In this document: piece after piece, positions 15,977-24,458 of the stretch | Position numbering within the stretch: position 1 is the stretch's first letter | How the letters are laid out: every line of letters begins with the position of its first letter | NCBI GenBank assembly: GCA_030040155.1 | Contig: JASHUG010000337.1 | Location: 1-43,483, forward strand | DNA: 43,483 nt | Direction: 5' to 3' | Origin: Streptosporangiaceae bacterium | GTDB taxonomy: Bacteria; Actinomycetota; Actinomycetes; Streptosporangiales; Streptosporangiaceae | The notes under the pieces: generated by a model | Told to the model about the DNA's origin: nothing | Databases searched by the model: none | The model's input: only the letters and a program-made list of their open reading frames with translations | Program-made: the position numbers and the translations under genes

Positions 15977-17857
15977 TTAGGTAGCGCTGACCCGAACGTG
16001 CCGGTGGTCGTGGCGCGGCGCGCGGGTCATGTTCACTCGGTGCCACCAAGCTCCGTGCAGCCGCCAGCCGAGCACGCCGTCCTTCGCCGCAGCCGGGTGG
16101 CCCAAGACCGCGGTCAGGAACCTGGCCAGGGCAGTGCTGGCCCCGCCGAAGCACAGGATCGCGCCGACCCGCAGGTCCCTGAGCGCGCTGACCAGCTGGT
16201 GCGTGGAAGGTCCCGGCCGGGGCGGTGTGTCCGAGAGCCGGTCGAGTCCCAGCACCGCGCCCTTCTCGCTGGGATTCCAGACGGCACCTGTCTCGCACTG
16301 AGCCCCGCGACCAGTGCCGGACCTGACCATGCACGAGCCGCCGACGATCGAGATTGGCGCATCCGTCAGCGCCTGCCAGGACATGATCAGCGACGCCTTG
16401 TGCGGGACGACCAAGACGGGAGCGTAGGCCCTCAGGTGTAGCCGCGTCAGCACCGCGCTCCAGCCTGCCGGCGCCGGGATAGCGGCAGCCGCGGGCACGG
16501 GCCGAGGGATGAGGGGTACCAGCACGACGGCCAGCGCGGCCACCGCGGTGCAGGCGAGGGCCGGCCGGCGCCACTCGTGCTGCCGCCGCACCGCCGCGAT
16601 GACATGGTCGGCCGCGAACGCCACCACGGCTGCCGCCAGTCCGTCGGTCAGGATCGACAGCCTGGGCACCACCGCCTGGTTCAGCATGGGCAGCTTTACC
16701 AGCCAGTGCCACGGCAGCAGGTAGCCGCGAACTGGAATGCCGAAGACGTACGTATGGTGACCGCCGAGGCCGATGAGCTCGAGCAACGCGAACGACACGC
16801 CGGCCGACCGGATCCTGATGTCGCGCCACCACCGGATGGTCGCCGCGGCGACGGCGATAAGCAGCGGCCAGCCCAGATAGGCATAGGTCTCGGCCAGCCA
16901 CTGCCCGGTGTTGCCGAGGAACTGGCGGTAGTCGCCGTGCAGCAGCACGGCGTTCGGCGCAGTGAAGAGGTCGGCCTCGTGCGTCCCGTACCTGCCGATG
17001 TGCCACGGGCTGCCGGTCTGGGCGAACGGACCGCGCAGCTGCGACAGCAGCGCATTGCCGCAGATCAGCCCGATGACGACCAACGCGACCCCAAGCCCGC
17101 CCGCCGTGGCCAGGATGTTCGCGCGCAGCACCGCGGGCCGCTGGACTACCAGGATCACAGCAATGACCGCTCCGGCCAGAGCGGTGAACACCAGGAGCTC
17201 AGCACCGAGGAACAACTGGGCTGACACCAGCAGTCCGAGCCATAGGCCCGTCAGCACCCACCGGCCCCGCCCTGTCGCCAGGCGCAGCGCCGCATCGACC
17301 ATGAGGGGCGGCAGAGCGGCGAACTGCAGCTGATAGTGATCGGTCGCCGCGACCAGCAGAGCCGGGGAGAACCCGTAGATCGCCCCGGCTATCGCGGCCC
17401 CGGTGTGGCCTGCTCCCCACCGGCGCGCCACGACGTACATCGCGATCGCCGAGAGCGCGAAGCCGGCCGTCAGCAGCACCGCCAGGCTGGCCACCGGGCC
17501 AGCCAGCCACGTCACCGGCGCGAGCGCAATGCCGGCATCGAGCAGCGCGTTATTCCACATCATGTTGACGCCCCGCGGCCAGTTGACCGTCGTGCTGACC
17601 AGGGCAGGCAGGTGGCCGTGAGCGAGCGCGGTCGCCGGGTAGCGAATGAACCAGAAGTCGTCAAGCACGTCGCCATTGACGACCCTGTCCCCGGTGTTGG
17701 GCGCCATCACGGTCGGATGGGCCCAGATCCGCCACGTGACGGCGAACGCCGCGAGCACGTAGCCCAGGGCGATCAGCCACGGAACCCACCGCCGGTGTTC
17801 CGGCTGGCGGTCTGCTATCCCCCGGGCGCGATCGGGAGCCGCAACCGAGATCCCCAA
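15977..17857 (-). CDS. GT-C-like multi-spanning membrane protein
   Basis: About 626 residues. Some 11-13 hydrophobic helices occupy the first 460 residues, preceded by a short loop with acidic residues (NGDVLDDFWFIRYP) near residue 70, after the first helix, as in GT-C polyprenyl-phosphate glycosyltransferases. The C-terminal 170 residues are an extracytoplasmic domain (HLRAYAPVLVVPHKASLIMSW). The enzyme would use lipid-linked sugars outside the membrane, but the acceptor is unknown. A TTG at 17857 was preferred over one at 17866, because GGGAGG lies at proper spacing only from 17857. It stands alone, upstream of no partner. Confidence 0.65.
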   Translation of the reverse strand: MGISVAAPDRARGIADRQPEHRRWVPWLIALGYVLAAFAVTWRIWAHPTVMAPNTGDRVVNGDVLDDFWFIRYPATALAHGHLPALVSTTVNWPRGVNMMWNNALLDAGIALAPVTWLAGPVASLAVLLTAGFALSAIAMYVVARRWGAGHTGAAIAGAIYGFSPALLVAATDHYQLQFAALPPLMVDAALRLATGRGRWVLTGLWLGLLVSAQLFLGAELLVFTALAGAVIAVILVVQRPAVLRANILATAGGLGVALVVIGLICGNALLSQLRGPFAQTGSPWHIGRYGTHEADLFTAPNAVLLHGDYRQFLGNTGQWLAETYAYLGWPLLIAVAAATIRWWRDIRIRSAGVSFALLELIGLGGHHTYVFGIPVRGYLLPWHWLVKLPMLNQAVVPRLSILTDGLAAAVVAFAADHVIAAVRRQHEWRRPALACTAVAALAVVLVPLIPRPVPAAAAIPAPAGWSAVLTRLHLRAYAPVLVVPHKASLIMSWQALTDAPISIVGGSCMVRSGTGRGAQCETGAVWNPSEKGAVLGLDRLSDTPPRPGPSTHQLVSALRDLRVGAILCFGGASTALARFLTAVLGHPAAAKDGVLGWRLHGAWWHRVNMTRAPRHDHRHVRVSAT

Positions 17858-18063
17858 CCCCGCCAACCCTCCCGTCGTACCTGCCGATAGGCAGCAGAAG
17901 CCGCGCTGCCTCGCCTGCCTTCCGCCGGGTCAGGCGGAATCAGTGCTGGGCCAGGCGGTAACGAGCAGCCAACGAAGTCTAGGCTTCGCGAGTTGCCCGA
18001 GCCGGCGACAGGGGCTGCGAGCAGGACAAGGATCTTATCTGGCTTTGCCGGTGTTTGACCTGT

Positions 18064-19044
18064 TCAGCGGGCTTGCTGGGCCACCTCGGTCGCCCAGTAG
18101 GTGAGGATGATGTCCGCTCCCGCGCGGCTGATCGCGGTTAGCGTCTCGAAGATCGTGCGCTCGCGGTCAAGCCATCCGTTCGCGGCTGCCGCCTCGACCA
18201 TCGCGTACTCGCCGCTGACCTGGAACGCGGCCACCGGCAGTTGGACGCTGGCGGCGATCTGGCTGATCACGTCCAGGTAGGCCAGGGCCGGCTTGACCAT
18301 GACGATGTCGGCGCCTTCGCCGACGTCGAGGAGTACCTCCCGCAGTGCATCCCTGGCCGCCGGGTCCTGCTGGTAGGCGGCGCGGTCGCCGAACTGCGGG
18401 GCGCACTCGGCCGCGTCGCGGAACGGGCCATAGAACGCCGAGGCGTACTTGGCCGAGTACGCGCAGATCGACACGTCGGCGTAGCCGGCCGAGTCCAGCG
18501 CGCCGCGGATCGCCCGCACCTGACCGTCCATCATGCCGCTGGGCGCCACGACCTGCGCCCCGGCCTCGGCTTGCGCGACCGCGATGGCGGCGTACCGGTC
18601 AAGGGTCGCGTCGTTGTCGACCTCGCCCGTGGGCGTCAGCAGCCCGCAGTGGCCGTGGTCGGTGTACTCGTCGAGGCACAGGTCGGCCATCAGGACCGTG
18701 TCGCTACCGACGTCGGCGGCGAGGTCGCGCAGCGCTAGCTGCACGATGCCGTCCGGGTCGTCGGCGGCGGAGCCGCGGCCGTCTTTCACCGCCGGGATGC
18801 CGAACACGATCACCCCGCCGACACCCGCGGCCACCGCCTCGGCGGCGGCCTTACGCAGGCTGTCCCTGGTGTGCTGGACGACTCCGGGCATCGACGGCAC
18901 CGGCTGGGGTTCGGCGATGCCTTCCTTCACGAACAGCGGCTGCACCAGGCTGGCGGGACGAACGGTGACTGGCGCGACCAGCCTGCGCAGCGGCGGGGTC
19001 CGGCGCAGCCGTCTGGGCCTGGAAACGGGGTAGCTGGGGGTCAT
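18064..19044 (-). CDS. hemB: Delta-aminolevulinic acid dehydratase (porphobilinogen synthase)
   Basis: About 326 residues, the standard size. Active-site lysines are in CAYSAKYASAFYGPF (about 199) and MVKPALAYLDV (about 251). It joins two 5-aminolevulinates into porphobilinogen. The metal loop DLCLDEYTDHGHCG keeps two cysteines but has Asp at the middle position, between the three-Cys zinc type and the Asp-only magnesium type, as seen in actinobacteria. ATG 19044 has AGGAG 4 nt upstream; ATG 19047 is possible. It follows hemD by about 55 nt and ends the rex-hem run. Confidence 0.97.
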   Translation of the reverse strand: MTPSYPVSRPRRLRRTPPLRRLVAPVTVRPASLVQPLFVKEGIAEPQPVPSMPGVVQHTRDSLRKAAAEAVAAGVGGVIVFGIPAVKDGRGSAADDPDGIVQLALRDLAADVGSDTVLMADLCLDEYTDHGHCGLLTPTGEVDNDATLDRYAAIAVAQAEAGAQVVAPSGMMDGQVRAIRGALDSAGYADVSICAYSAKYASAFYGPFRDAAECAPQFGDRAAYQQDPAARDALREVLLDVGEGADIVMVKPALAYLDVISQIAASVQLPVAAFQVSGEYAMVEAAAANGWLDRERTIFETLTAISRAGADIILTYWATEVAQQAR

Positions 19045-19100
19045 CATGCTCCTGACCGTTGCTGCTTGTCTGGCCTGGTGCCGGACCCGCTGGCCCGGTG

Positions 19101-20732
19101 TTACCTGATCCTCCGGCGCGCGCCGCGGCGGCGCTCGCTCGGCTTGCGGACCGGCTCTCCCGCTTCCATCGCGGCGTCGCGGATCTTGGCGCCGTGATTG
19201 GCGAGCGCTTCGACTAGCGCGGGGATCGAGGGCCTTTCGGCCACCACATCGACCCGCAGCCCGAACTCCGCCGCGGTCTTGGCCGTCTGCGGCCCGATCA
19301 CCGCGATCACCGTGACGGCATGCGGCTTGCCCGCTATGCCGATAAGGTTCCGCACCGTCGAGGACGACGTGAACAGCACCGCGTCGAATCCGCCGCCCTT
19401 GATCGCCTCGCGGATCGGGGCCGGCGGCGGAGCCGCGCGCACCGTCCGATACGCCGTGACGTCCTCGGCCTCCCAGCCCAGGTCGCTCAGCCGGGCTAGC
19501 AGGCCCTCGGTCGCGATATCCGCCCGTGGCAGCAGGACCCGGTTGATTGGGTCGAGGATGTCGTCGTAGGCGGGCCAGGCCTCGGCCAGGCCCTCGGCCG
19601 ACTGCTCGCCCTCGGGCACCAGGTCCGGCATGATCCCGAAGGCCCGCAGGGCGCGAGCCGTCGCCTCACCCACCGCGGCCACCTTGACGCCAGCGAACGC
19701 GCGCGCATCCAGGCCGTACTCCTCGAACTTCTCCCGGATCGCCCGAACCGCGTTGACCGACGTGAAGCCGATCCACTGGTAACGGCCGGTGACCAGGCCC
19801 TTGACGGCACGCTCCATCTGCTGCGGTGTCCGCGGCGGCTCCACCGCGATCGTCGGGACCTGCTCGGGCACCGCTCCCCTGGCCCTCAGCAGATCGCAGA
19901 CCTCGTCCGCCTGCTCCTTGGTCCTCGGCACCAGCACGCGCCAGCCGAACAGTGGCTTGGTCTCGAACCAGGACAGGGTCGGCTGCTGGACGACGCCCTC
20001 ACCGACCACGGCGACGGCCGGGCCGCTCGCGGTCAGCAGGCTGACACCCGCCGCCTTCAGATCGGCCGCGACGGTCCCGAGCGTCCCGACCACCGTGTGC
20101 TGGTCGGTCGTAGTGCCGTTCCACGTGATCGCGAGCGGTGAGGTCTCCGGCCATCCGGCCGCGATCAGCATCTTGCCGATGTCCACTGGGCCTGTCTCAG
20201 CCCCGAGGATGACCAGCGTGCCATCGCTCCCCGACACCCGACTGGCCTCGCTGGCGTGAATGACGCGCACGTCCCCGGCCGAGTCAGAGGTCAGCGGGAT
20301 GCCGGCATACTCCGGTACGGCAGTCGCCGCGGACAGCCCTGGAACCACCTCGAACGGCACCTTGGCCTTGGCACACGCGGCTGCGTCGGCAGCCGCGTGA
20401 CAGAACATGAACGGGTCGCCACTGAACAGCCGCACAACGAGCTGCCCGGCCTTGGCCGCCTTGATCAGCATCTTCGGATCCTGCTGCTGCGCGTCCGAGT
20501 CGGCCAGCGTGGCACCGGGCTTGACCAGGTGGCCGAGGCGCTCGGCGATCCAGGGCGCCGCCACTACCAGGTCGGCGCGACCGATCAGGCTTGCCGCCCG
20601 CACCGTCAGAAGACCCTCGTCGCCGGGCCCGGCCCCGACAAATGCCACCCAACCGGGTGTGGTCACGGTATCCGCAGCCTTCTCGTTCGCTGTCTTGGCC
20701 TGCCTCCCGGCCTTGCCGGTCGTGGGGTTCAC
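19101..20732 (-). CDS. hemD: Fused uroporphyrinogen-III methyltransferase/synthase
   Basis: 543 residues. An N-terminal tetrapyrrole methylase domain (about 28-265; GAGPGDEGLLTVRA, SGDPFMFCHAA, VPGLSAATAVPEYAGIPLT) is followed by a HemD synthase domain (about 270-500; VLVPRTKEQADEVCDLLRARG, SVNAVRAI, FTSSSTVRNL). The synthase makes uroporphyrinogen III from the HemC product. The methylase domain keeps the family fold but reads RLFSGDPF where canonical SUMT has KGGDPF, so its activity is uncertain. The start overlaps hemC by 4 nt (ATGA). The tail is basic (RRRGARRRI). Confidence 0.95.
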   Translation of the reverse strand: MNPTTGKAGRQAKTANEKAADTVTTPGWVAFVGAGPGDEGLLTVRAASLIGRADLVVAAPWIAERLGHLVKPGATLADSDAQQQDPKMLIKAAKAGQLVVRLFSGDPFMFCHAAADAAACAKAKVPFEVVPGLSAATAVPEYAGIPLTSDSAGDVRVIHASEASRVSGSDGTLVILGAETGPVDIGKMLIAAGWPETSPLAITWNGTTTDQHTVVGTLGTVAADLKAAGVSLLTASGPAVAVVGEGVVQQPTLSWFETKPLFGWRVLVPRTKEQADEVCDLLRARGAVPEQVPTIAVEPPRTPQQMERAVKGLVTGRYQWIGFTSVNAVRAIREKFEEYGLDARAFAGVKVAAVGEATARALRAFGIMPDLVPEGEQSAEGLAEAWPAYDDILDPINRVLLPRADIATEGLLARLSDLGWEAEDVTAYRTVRAAPPPAPIREAIKGGGFDAVLFTSSSTVRNLIGIAGKPHAVTVIAVIGPQTAKTAAEFGLRVDVVAERPSIPALVEALANHGAKIRDAAMEAGEPVRKPSERRRGARRRIR

Positions 20733-21688
20733 CTGTCATCGTCCCCGCTGCTGATGTGCCCGCCGGATATCGCCCGACCCGGCACTGCCGTATACGTTCC
20801 TGCTCCGCGGCTGAGCAGTTCGCTAGCCACCCGCAGGCCAATGGCCTCCGCCATGGCCAGTGGCCCGCTCGCGCTGCCCCGAAGCGCCATCCCCCCGTCA
20901 GCTGCCACGACTACGCCGCGCAACCGAAGTACATCCGTCCCGGCAGCATACGCGCCAACCGGGGCGCCACAGCCCGTCGCAAGCGCCCCGAGCATGGCGC
21001 GTTCCGCCGTGGTAGCGGCGCGGCTCTGCTTGTCGTCGATGCCTGTGAGCAGCGCAACGAGATCTTCCCTGCCCGCGCGGCACTCAACCGCCAGCGCGCC
21101 CTGGCCGGGCGCTGGGAGCATCTCATCCGGCTCGAATACCTGAGTAACGGCATCCAGCCGGCCAATTCTGGCGAGCCCTGCATGCGCGAGCACGACGGCA
21201 TCCAGATCACCCGATTCCACCCGGCCGAGGCGGGTACCGGCGTTGCCGCGAACGAGAACCGGCTGAAGGTCGGCCCGCAGCATCAGCAGCTGCGCGGCCC
21301 GGCGCGGGGATCCGGTCCCGATCCGCGCCCCCTGCGGCAGGTCGGCGAGCTTGGCACCATCCCGCGCAGCCAGCGCGTCCCGCGGGTCGTCCCTGGCCGG
21401 AACCGCGGCCAGCACGATGCCGTCGGCCGCGCCGGTCGGGAGGTCTTTCATCGAGTGCACCGCAAGGTCCACGTCGCCGGCCAGCAGCGCGCCGCGCAGC
21501 GCGCTGACGAAGACGCCCGTACCGCCGATCTGGGTCAGGTCACCGGCGTTCACGTCGCCGGCCGAGGTGATGCCGACCAGCTCGACCCGGCGCCCGGTCT
21601 GCGCCATCAGGGCATCCGCGACCTGGCGCGACTGCACCATCGCCATGGGGCTGCGCCGGGTGCCAATCCGCACGACAGGCTCACTCAT
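20729..21688 (-). CDS. hemC: Porphobilinogen deaminase (hydroxymethylbilane synthase)
   Basis: 319 residues. Motifs: IGTRRSPMAMVQ at the N-terminus, VDLAVHSMKDLPT with the catalytic Asp, GSPRRAAQL, and the dipyrromethane-binding Cys in ATGCGAPVGA (about 241). It polymerises four porphobilinogens into hydroxymethylbilane. ATG 21688 was chosen because GGGAGGG lies 8 nt upstream and the family N-terminus begins here; the frame opens further upstream inside hemA. It overlaps the hemA end by 8 nt and hemD by 4 nt. Confidence 0.97.
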   Translation of the reverse strand: MSEPVVRIGTRRSPMAMVQSRQVADALMAQTGRRVELVGITSAGDVNAGDLTQIGGTGVFVSALRGALLAGDVDLAVHSMKDLPTGAADGIVLAAVPARDDPRDALAARDGAKLADLPQGARIGTGSPRRAAQLLMLRADLQPVLVRGNAGTRLGRVESGDLDAVVLAHAGLARIGRLDAVTQVFEPDEMLPAPGQGALAVECRAGREDLVALLTGIDDKQSRAATTAERAMLGALATGCGAPVGAYAAGTDVLRLRGVVVAADGGMALRGSASGPLAMAEAIGLRVASELLSRGAGTYTAVPGRAISGGHISSGDDDR

Positions 21689-23141
21689 CGCTTGTTCCCT
21701 CCCGCCTTCCGGCCGGCGCGGTGTTAGCGCGGGGGGACGACCCCCCGGAACCCCCCGCGGCGCTAGCGCGGGGGGACGACCCCGCCGCCGGGCGGGAAAG
21801 GCTCGCGTCGGCATGCGCGACGGACTGCACCGCCGCAGGATCCAGGTCGAACAGCACTCGGAGGGCGTCTTCGTAGCTATCGGCACCTGGCCTTCCGGCC
21901 AGCTCCTTCATTCGAACGGTGGGTGCGTGCAGCAACTTGTCGGCGATCCGGTTCATGGACTTGGCCACTTCCTCGAGCACCCCCGAGTCCACGCTGCCGA
22001 TCCGTCCGGCCAGCCGCGCCAGCTCCGATTCCACCACGCCCGCGGCCTTGGCCCGTAGCGCCACGACGGTCGGCGTGACGCGATCGGCCCGCCCTGCAGA
22101 CAGGTAGGCCTCAAGTTCGTCGGCCACGATCTGGCGCGCCGCAGCGACGGCGGCCTCGCCCGGCTGCATCCCGGCCGCGTCGGCGGCCGCCAGCGTCTCC
22201 AGATCGGTCACGGCCGCGCCTGGAATATCCCCGACGCCCGGCTCAACGTCCCGCGGCAGCGCCAGGTCCAGCATCACCAGCGGGCGGGCGCGACCGGGCC
22301 CCCCGTGCTGCCGGAGCGCTTCGTGGACCATCTCCGCAGTGATGACGTGGCCCGGCGCGCCCGTGCACGTCACGACGAGGTCGGCAGCGGCCATCAGGCC
22401 AGGCAGGTCGGCCATGCTCGCCGGCCGGCCGCCGTGCTGTACGGCCAGCCGCTCGGCGCGCTGGCGGGTCCGGTTGGCGACCACCAGGCTGGCCGCCCCG
22501 GCCCTCGCGACGCTGGCTGCCGCCAGACCGCTCATGGCGCCGGCGCCGATGACCAGTACGTTCAGGCCGGCTAGCGAAGTCGCGCCTCGTTCCCGCCCGT
22601 AATCGATGCCCAGCTGCTCAGCCGCCGCCCGCAGGCCGACGCTGACCAGGCTGGCGCCGGCCGCGCCGACGCCCGTCTCGGACTGGGCGCGCTTTCCGGC
22701 CCGCAGCGCTTGCGAGCCAAGGTCGGCCAGCGCCCGGCCCAGCGTGCCCTGCTCGCGCGCGATCCGCAGGGCGCTGCGCAATTGGCCGAGTATCTGGCTC
22801 TCGCCGACCACCATGGAGTCCAGGCCGCAGGCCACCGTCAGCAGGTGCTGCACGGCGCGATCGGAATAGTGCACGTAAAGGCACGGCGTCAGCTCGGCGT
22901 GCGGCACGCCTGAATGGCGGGACAGCAGATCGCAAATGGCTGCCATCGAGCCATGGAATGAGCCAACCTCGGCGTAGATCTCCATCCGGTTGCACGTGCT
23001 GAGGATCAGCGTGCCGGCAACGTCGTCGGCCCTGGCGACGTCGTGCAAGAGCTTGGTCAGGGCGTCACCGGCCAGCACGGTCCGCTCAAGCGTCGCCAGG
23101 GGCGCGCCCTTATGGCTCAGACCGACGACCAGCACGCTCAT
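21681..23141 (-). CDS. hemA: Glutamyl-tRNA reductase
   Basis: 486 residues. The catalytic Cys is in LSTCNRMEIY (about 50), the conserved SMVVGESQILGQ follows, then the NADPH-binding GAGAMSGLAA and a C-terminal dimerisation helix. It reduces glutamyl-tRNA to glutamate-1-semialdehyde, the committed step to heme. The last 40 residues form a Gly/Ser/Pro/Arg tail including SSPRASAAGG and SSPRANTAPAG, encoded by two copies of a palindromic repeat. The start overlaps rex by 4 nt (ATGA) and the end overlaps hemC by 8 nt. Confidence 0.97.
   Translation of the reverse strand: MSVLVVGLSHKGAPLATLERTVLAGDALTKLLHDVARADDVAGTLILSTCNRMEIYAEVGSFHGSMAAICDLLSRHSGVPHAELTPCLYVHYSDRAVQHLLTVACGLDSMVVGESQILGQLRSALRIAREQGTLGRALADLGSQALRAGKRAQSETGVGAAGASLVSVGLRAAAEQLGIDYGRERGATSLAGLNVLVIGAGAMSGLAAASVARAGAASLVVANRTRQRAERLAVQHGGRPASMADLPGLMAAADLVVTCTGAPGHVITAEMVHEALRQHGGPGRARPLVMLDLALPRDVEPGVGDIPGAAVTDLETLAAADAAGMQPGEAAVAAARQIVADELEAYLSAGRADRVTPTVVALRAKAAGVVESELARLAGRIGSVDSGVLEEVAKSMNRIADKLLHAPTVRMKELAGRPGADSYEDALRVLFDLDPAAVQSVAHADASLSRPAAGSSPRASAAGGSGGSSPRANTAPAGRREGTSDE
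21721..21790. repeat. Tandem GC-rich palindromic repeat (locus A, hemA tail)
   Basis: Two copies with a 39-bp period (TAGCGC at 21725 and 21764). Copy 1 reads CGGGGGG-ACGA-CCCCCCG, then GGAA and a second C-run; copy 2 keeps the hairpin but its C-run is shorter. The period is 13 codons, so the hemA frame is kept. The same element recurs near 28314 and 31830. Confidence 0.85.
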
Positions 23142-24034
23142 GTTCCTACCGCCTGCGCTCCCGTCCTGTAGTTGACTTCGCTGGCCTCCACCGCCTGAGG
23201 AACGTCGGGCGCGGCGTCGATGCCGGCCGGCGGCATGCCGTCGAGCTCAGCTGCGAGACCTAGTTCCCGGCCAGCCGTGCGGTCCCGCCGCTGGCCCGCC
23301 GCATCCGCGTCCTGATCACGCCCGTCAGGCGTGATTGCGCGCCGCTGGGCGTGGAAAGCCAGGATCTGCAATTCGATCGACAGGTCGACCTTACGCACAT
23401 CGACGCCGGAAGGCACGTTGAGTACCACTGGCGCGAAGTTCAGGATGCTCGTGACCCCCGCCGCCACCAGCCGATCGCAGACGCCCTGGGCAGCGGCGGC
23501 GGGCGTGGCGATCACGCCGATGGAGACGTGGAAACGCTCGATGACCTGCTCGATCTCGATATCGCTGCGGACCATGTGGTGCGCGATCACGGTGCCGACG
23601 ACGCGCGGATCACAGTCGAGCAGGGCGGCAATGCGAAACCCGCGGGAAGCAAAGCCGCCATAGTTCGCCAGCGCCCGGCCGAGGTTACCGGCGCCAACGA
23701 TCAGCACCGGCCAGTCCTGGGTCAGGCCAAGTTCCCGAGACACCTGGTAGACCAGGTACTCGACGTCGTACCCGACGCCTCTGGTCCCGTAAGACCCCAG
23801 GTGGGACAGGTCCTTGCGCAGCTTGGCCGAGTTCACTCCGGTTGCCGCGGCCAACTCCTCGCTCGACACGGTCGTCACGTCTTGCTCGGCCAGCGCGTTC
23901 AGCGCCCGCAGGTATACCGGCAGGCGCGCCACCGTCGCGTCCGGGATCGCGTGACCATTGGCGTGGGTAGCGGTTGCGTTGGCTGGGCGGCCAGCGAACG
24001 GTGGGCGGTCGGCAGACGTGGGGCGGCGGGACAT
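23138..24034 (-). CDS. rex: Redox-sensing transcriptional repressor Rex
   Basis: 298 residues. The N-terminal winged helix (ATGVNSAKLRKDLSHLGSYG) precedes a Rossmann domain with VGAGNLGRALANYGGF and ends in a helix (IELQILAFHAQRRA). Rex senses NADH/NAD+ and releases DNA when NADH is high; known targets in Streptomyces include cytochrome bd, NADH dehydrogenase and the rex-hem operon. ATG 24034 was chosen because AGGAG lies 9 nt upstream, inside a frame that opens further upstream. The C-terminal 50 residues are an unconserved extension. It leads hemA, hemC and hemD with tiny overlaps. Confidence 0.96.
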   Translation of the reverse strand: MSRRPTSADRPPFAGRPANATATHANGHAIPDATVARLPVYLRALNALAEQDVTTVSSEELAAATGVNSAKLRKDLSHLGSYGTRGVGYDVEYLVYQVSRELGLTQDWPVLIVGAGNLGRALANYGGFASRGFRIAALLDCDPRVVGTVIAHHMVRSDIEIEQVIERFHVSIGVIATPAAAAQGVCDRLVAAGVTSILNFAPVVLNVPSGVDVRKVDLSIELQILAFHAQRRAITPDGRDQDADAAGQRRDRTAGRELGLAAELDGMPPAGIDAAPDVPQAVEASEVNYRTGAQAVGT

Positions 24035-24113
24035 GCGCCGATACTCCTGGCGAACTCGACAGTGCATCCGGGACGACGTCCCGGAAACGGCTTCCGACGT
24101 CCACCGTACGCTC

Positions 24114-24131
24114 TTGTGAACGTTTGCACAA
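24114..24131 (-). promoter_or_regulatory. Rex operator over the rex promoter
   Basis: TTGTGAACGTTTGCACAA matches the known Rex box form TTGTGAA-N4-TTCACAA, with one arm changed to TGCACAA. On the minus strand, TTGTGC (24126-24131) and TACGGT (24103-24108), 17 bp apart, could be -35 and -10, so Rex bound here would block its own promoter. It lies 80 bp before the rex ATG. Confidence 0.9.
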
Positions 24132-24194
24132 AGTCGCGCAGCGATCGGTTGACCTGCGATCAGGCGGCCTGGATGGGAACGAGGAGTGGCCAGG

Positions 24195-24458
24195 TCAGCG
24201 CCGTAGCGCCGCTCGCAGCCGCTCCTCGCTGACATGCCAGAAGTCGTGCTGAACCCCGTCCACGAACGTGACCGGAATCATGTCCGAGTACTCACTGAGG
24301 TCTGCCGGGCTCGCGTCGATGTCGCGTTCCTCGAAGCCCTCGCCAAGCTCCGCCGTGACCCGCGCGATGACGGCTCGCGCCTGCTCGCACAGGTGACAGC
24401 CGGGCCGCGACAGCAAAAGGACGCGCGGGTCGCTGGCCCCGGCAGGCCCGGCTACCAC
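24195..24458 (-). CDS. Glutaredoxin-like (DUF836) protein
   Basis: 87 residues with a thioredoxin fold: RVLLLSRPGCHLCEQA (CXXC at about 21-24), then EERDID and the cis-Pro in MIPVTFVDG. It is probably a small cytoplasmic thiol reductant or sensor. It overlaps the end of the upstream ABM-fusion gene by 7 nt and lies just before rex, an arrangement also known in Streptomyces, which suggests redox function. No direct partner is evident. Confidence 0.9.
   Translation of the reverse strand: MVAGPAGASDPRVLLLSRPGCHLCEQARAVIARVTAELGEGFEERDIDASPADLSEYSDMIPVTFVDGVQHDFWHVSEERLRAALRR

Noticed and set aside
21721-21790. Mini-ykkC (guanidine-II) riboswitch, since two hairpins with ACGA loops occur in tandem
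   Set aside because: The plus strand here is antisense to hemA with no transporter downstream, and the same hairpin recurs as a repeat element at 28311 and 31830 with a GCGA loop in one case.
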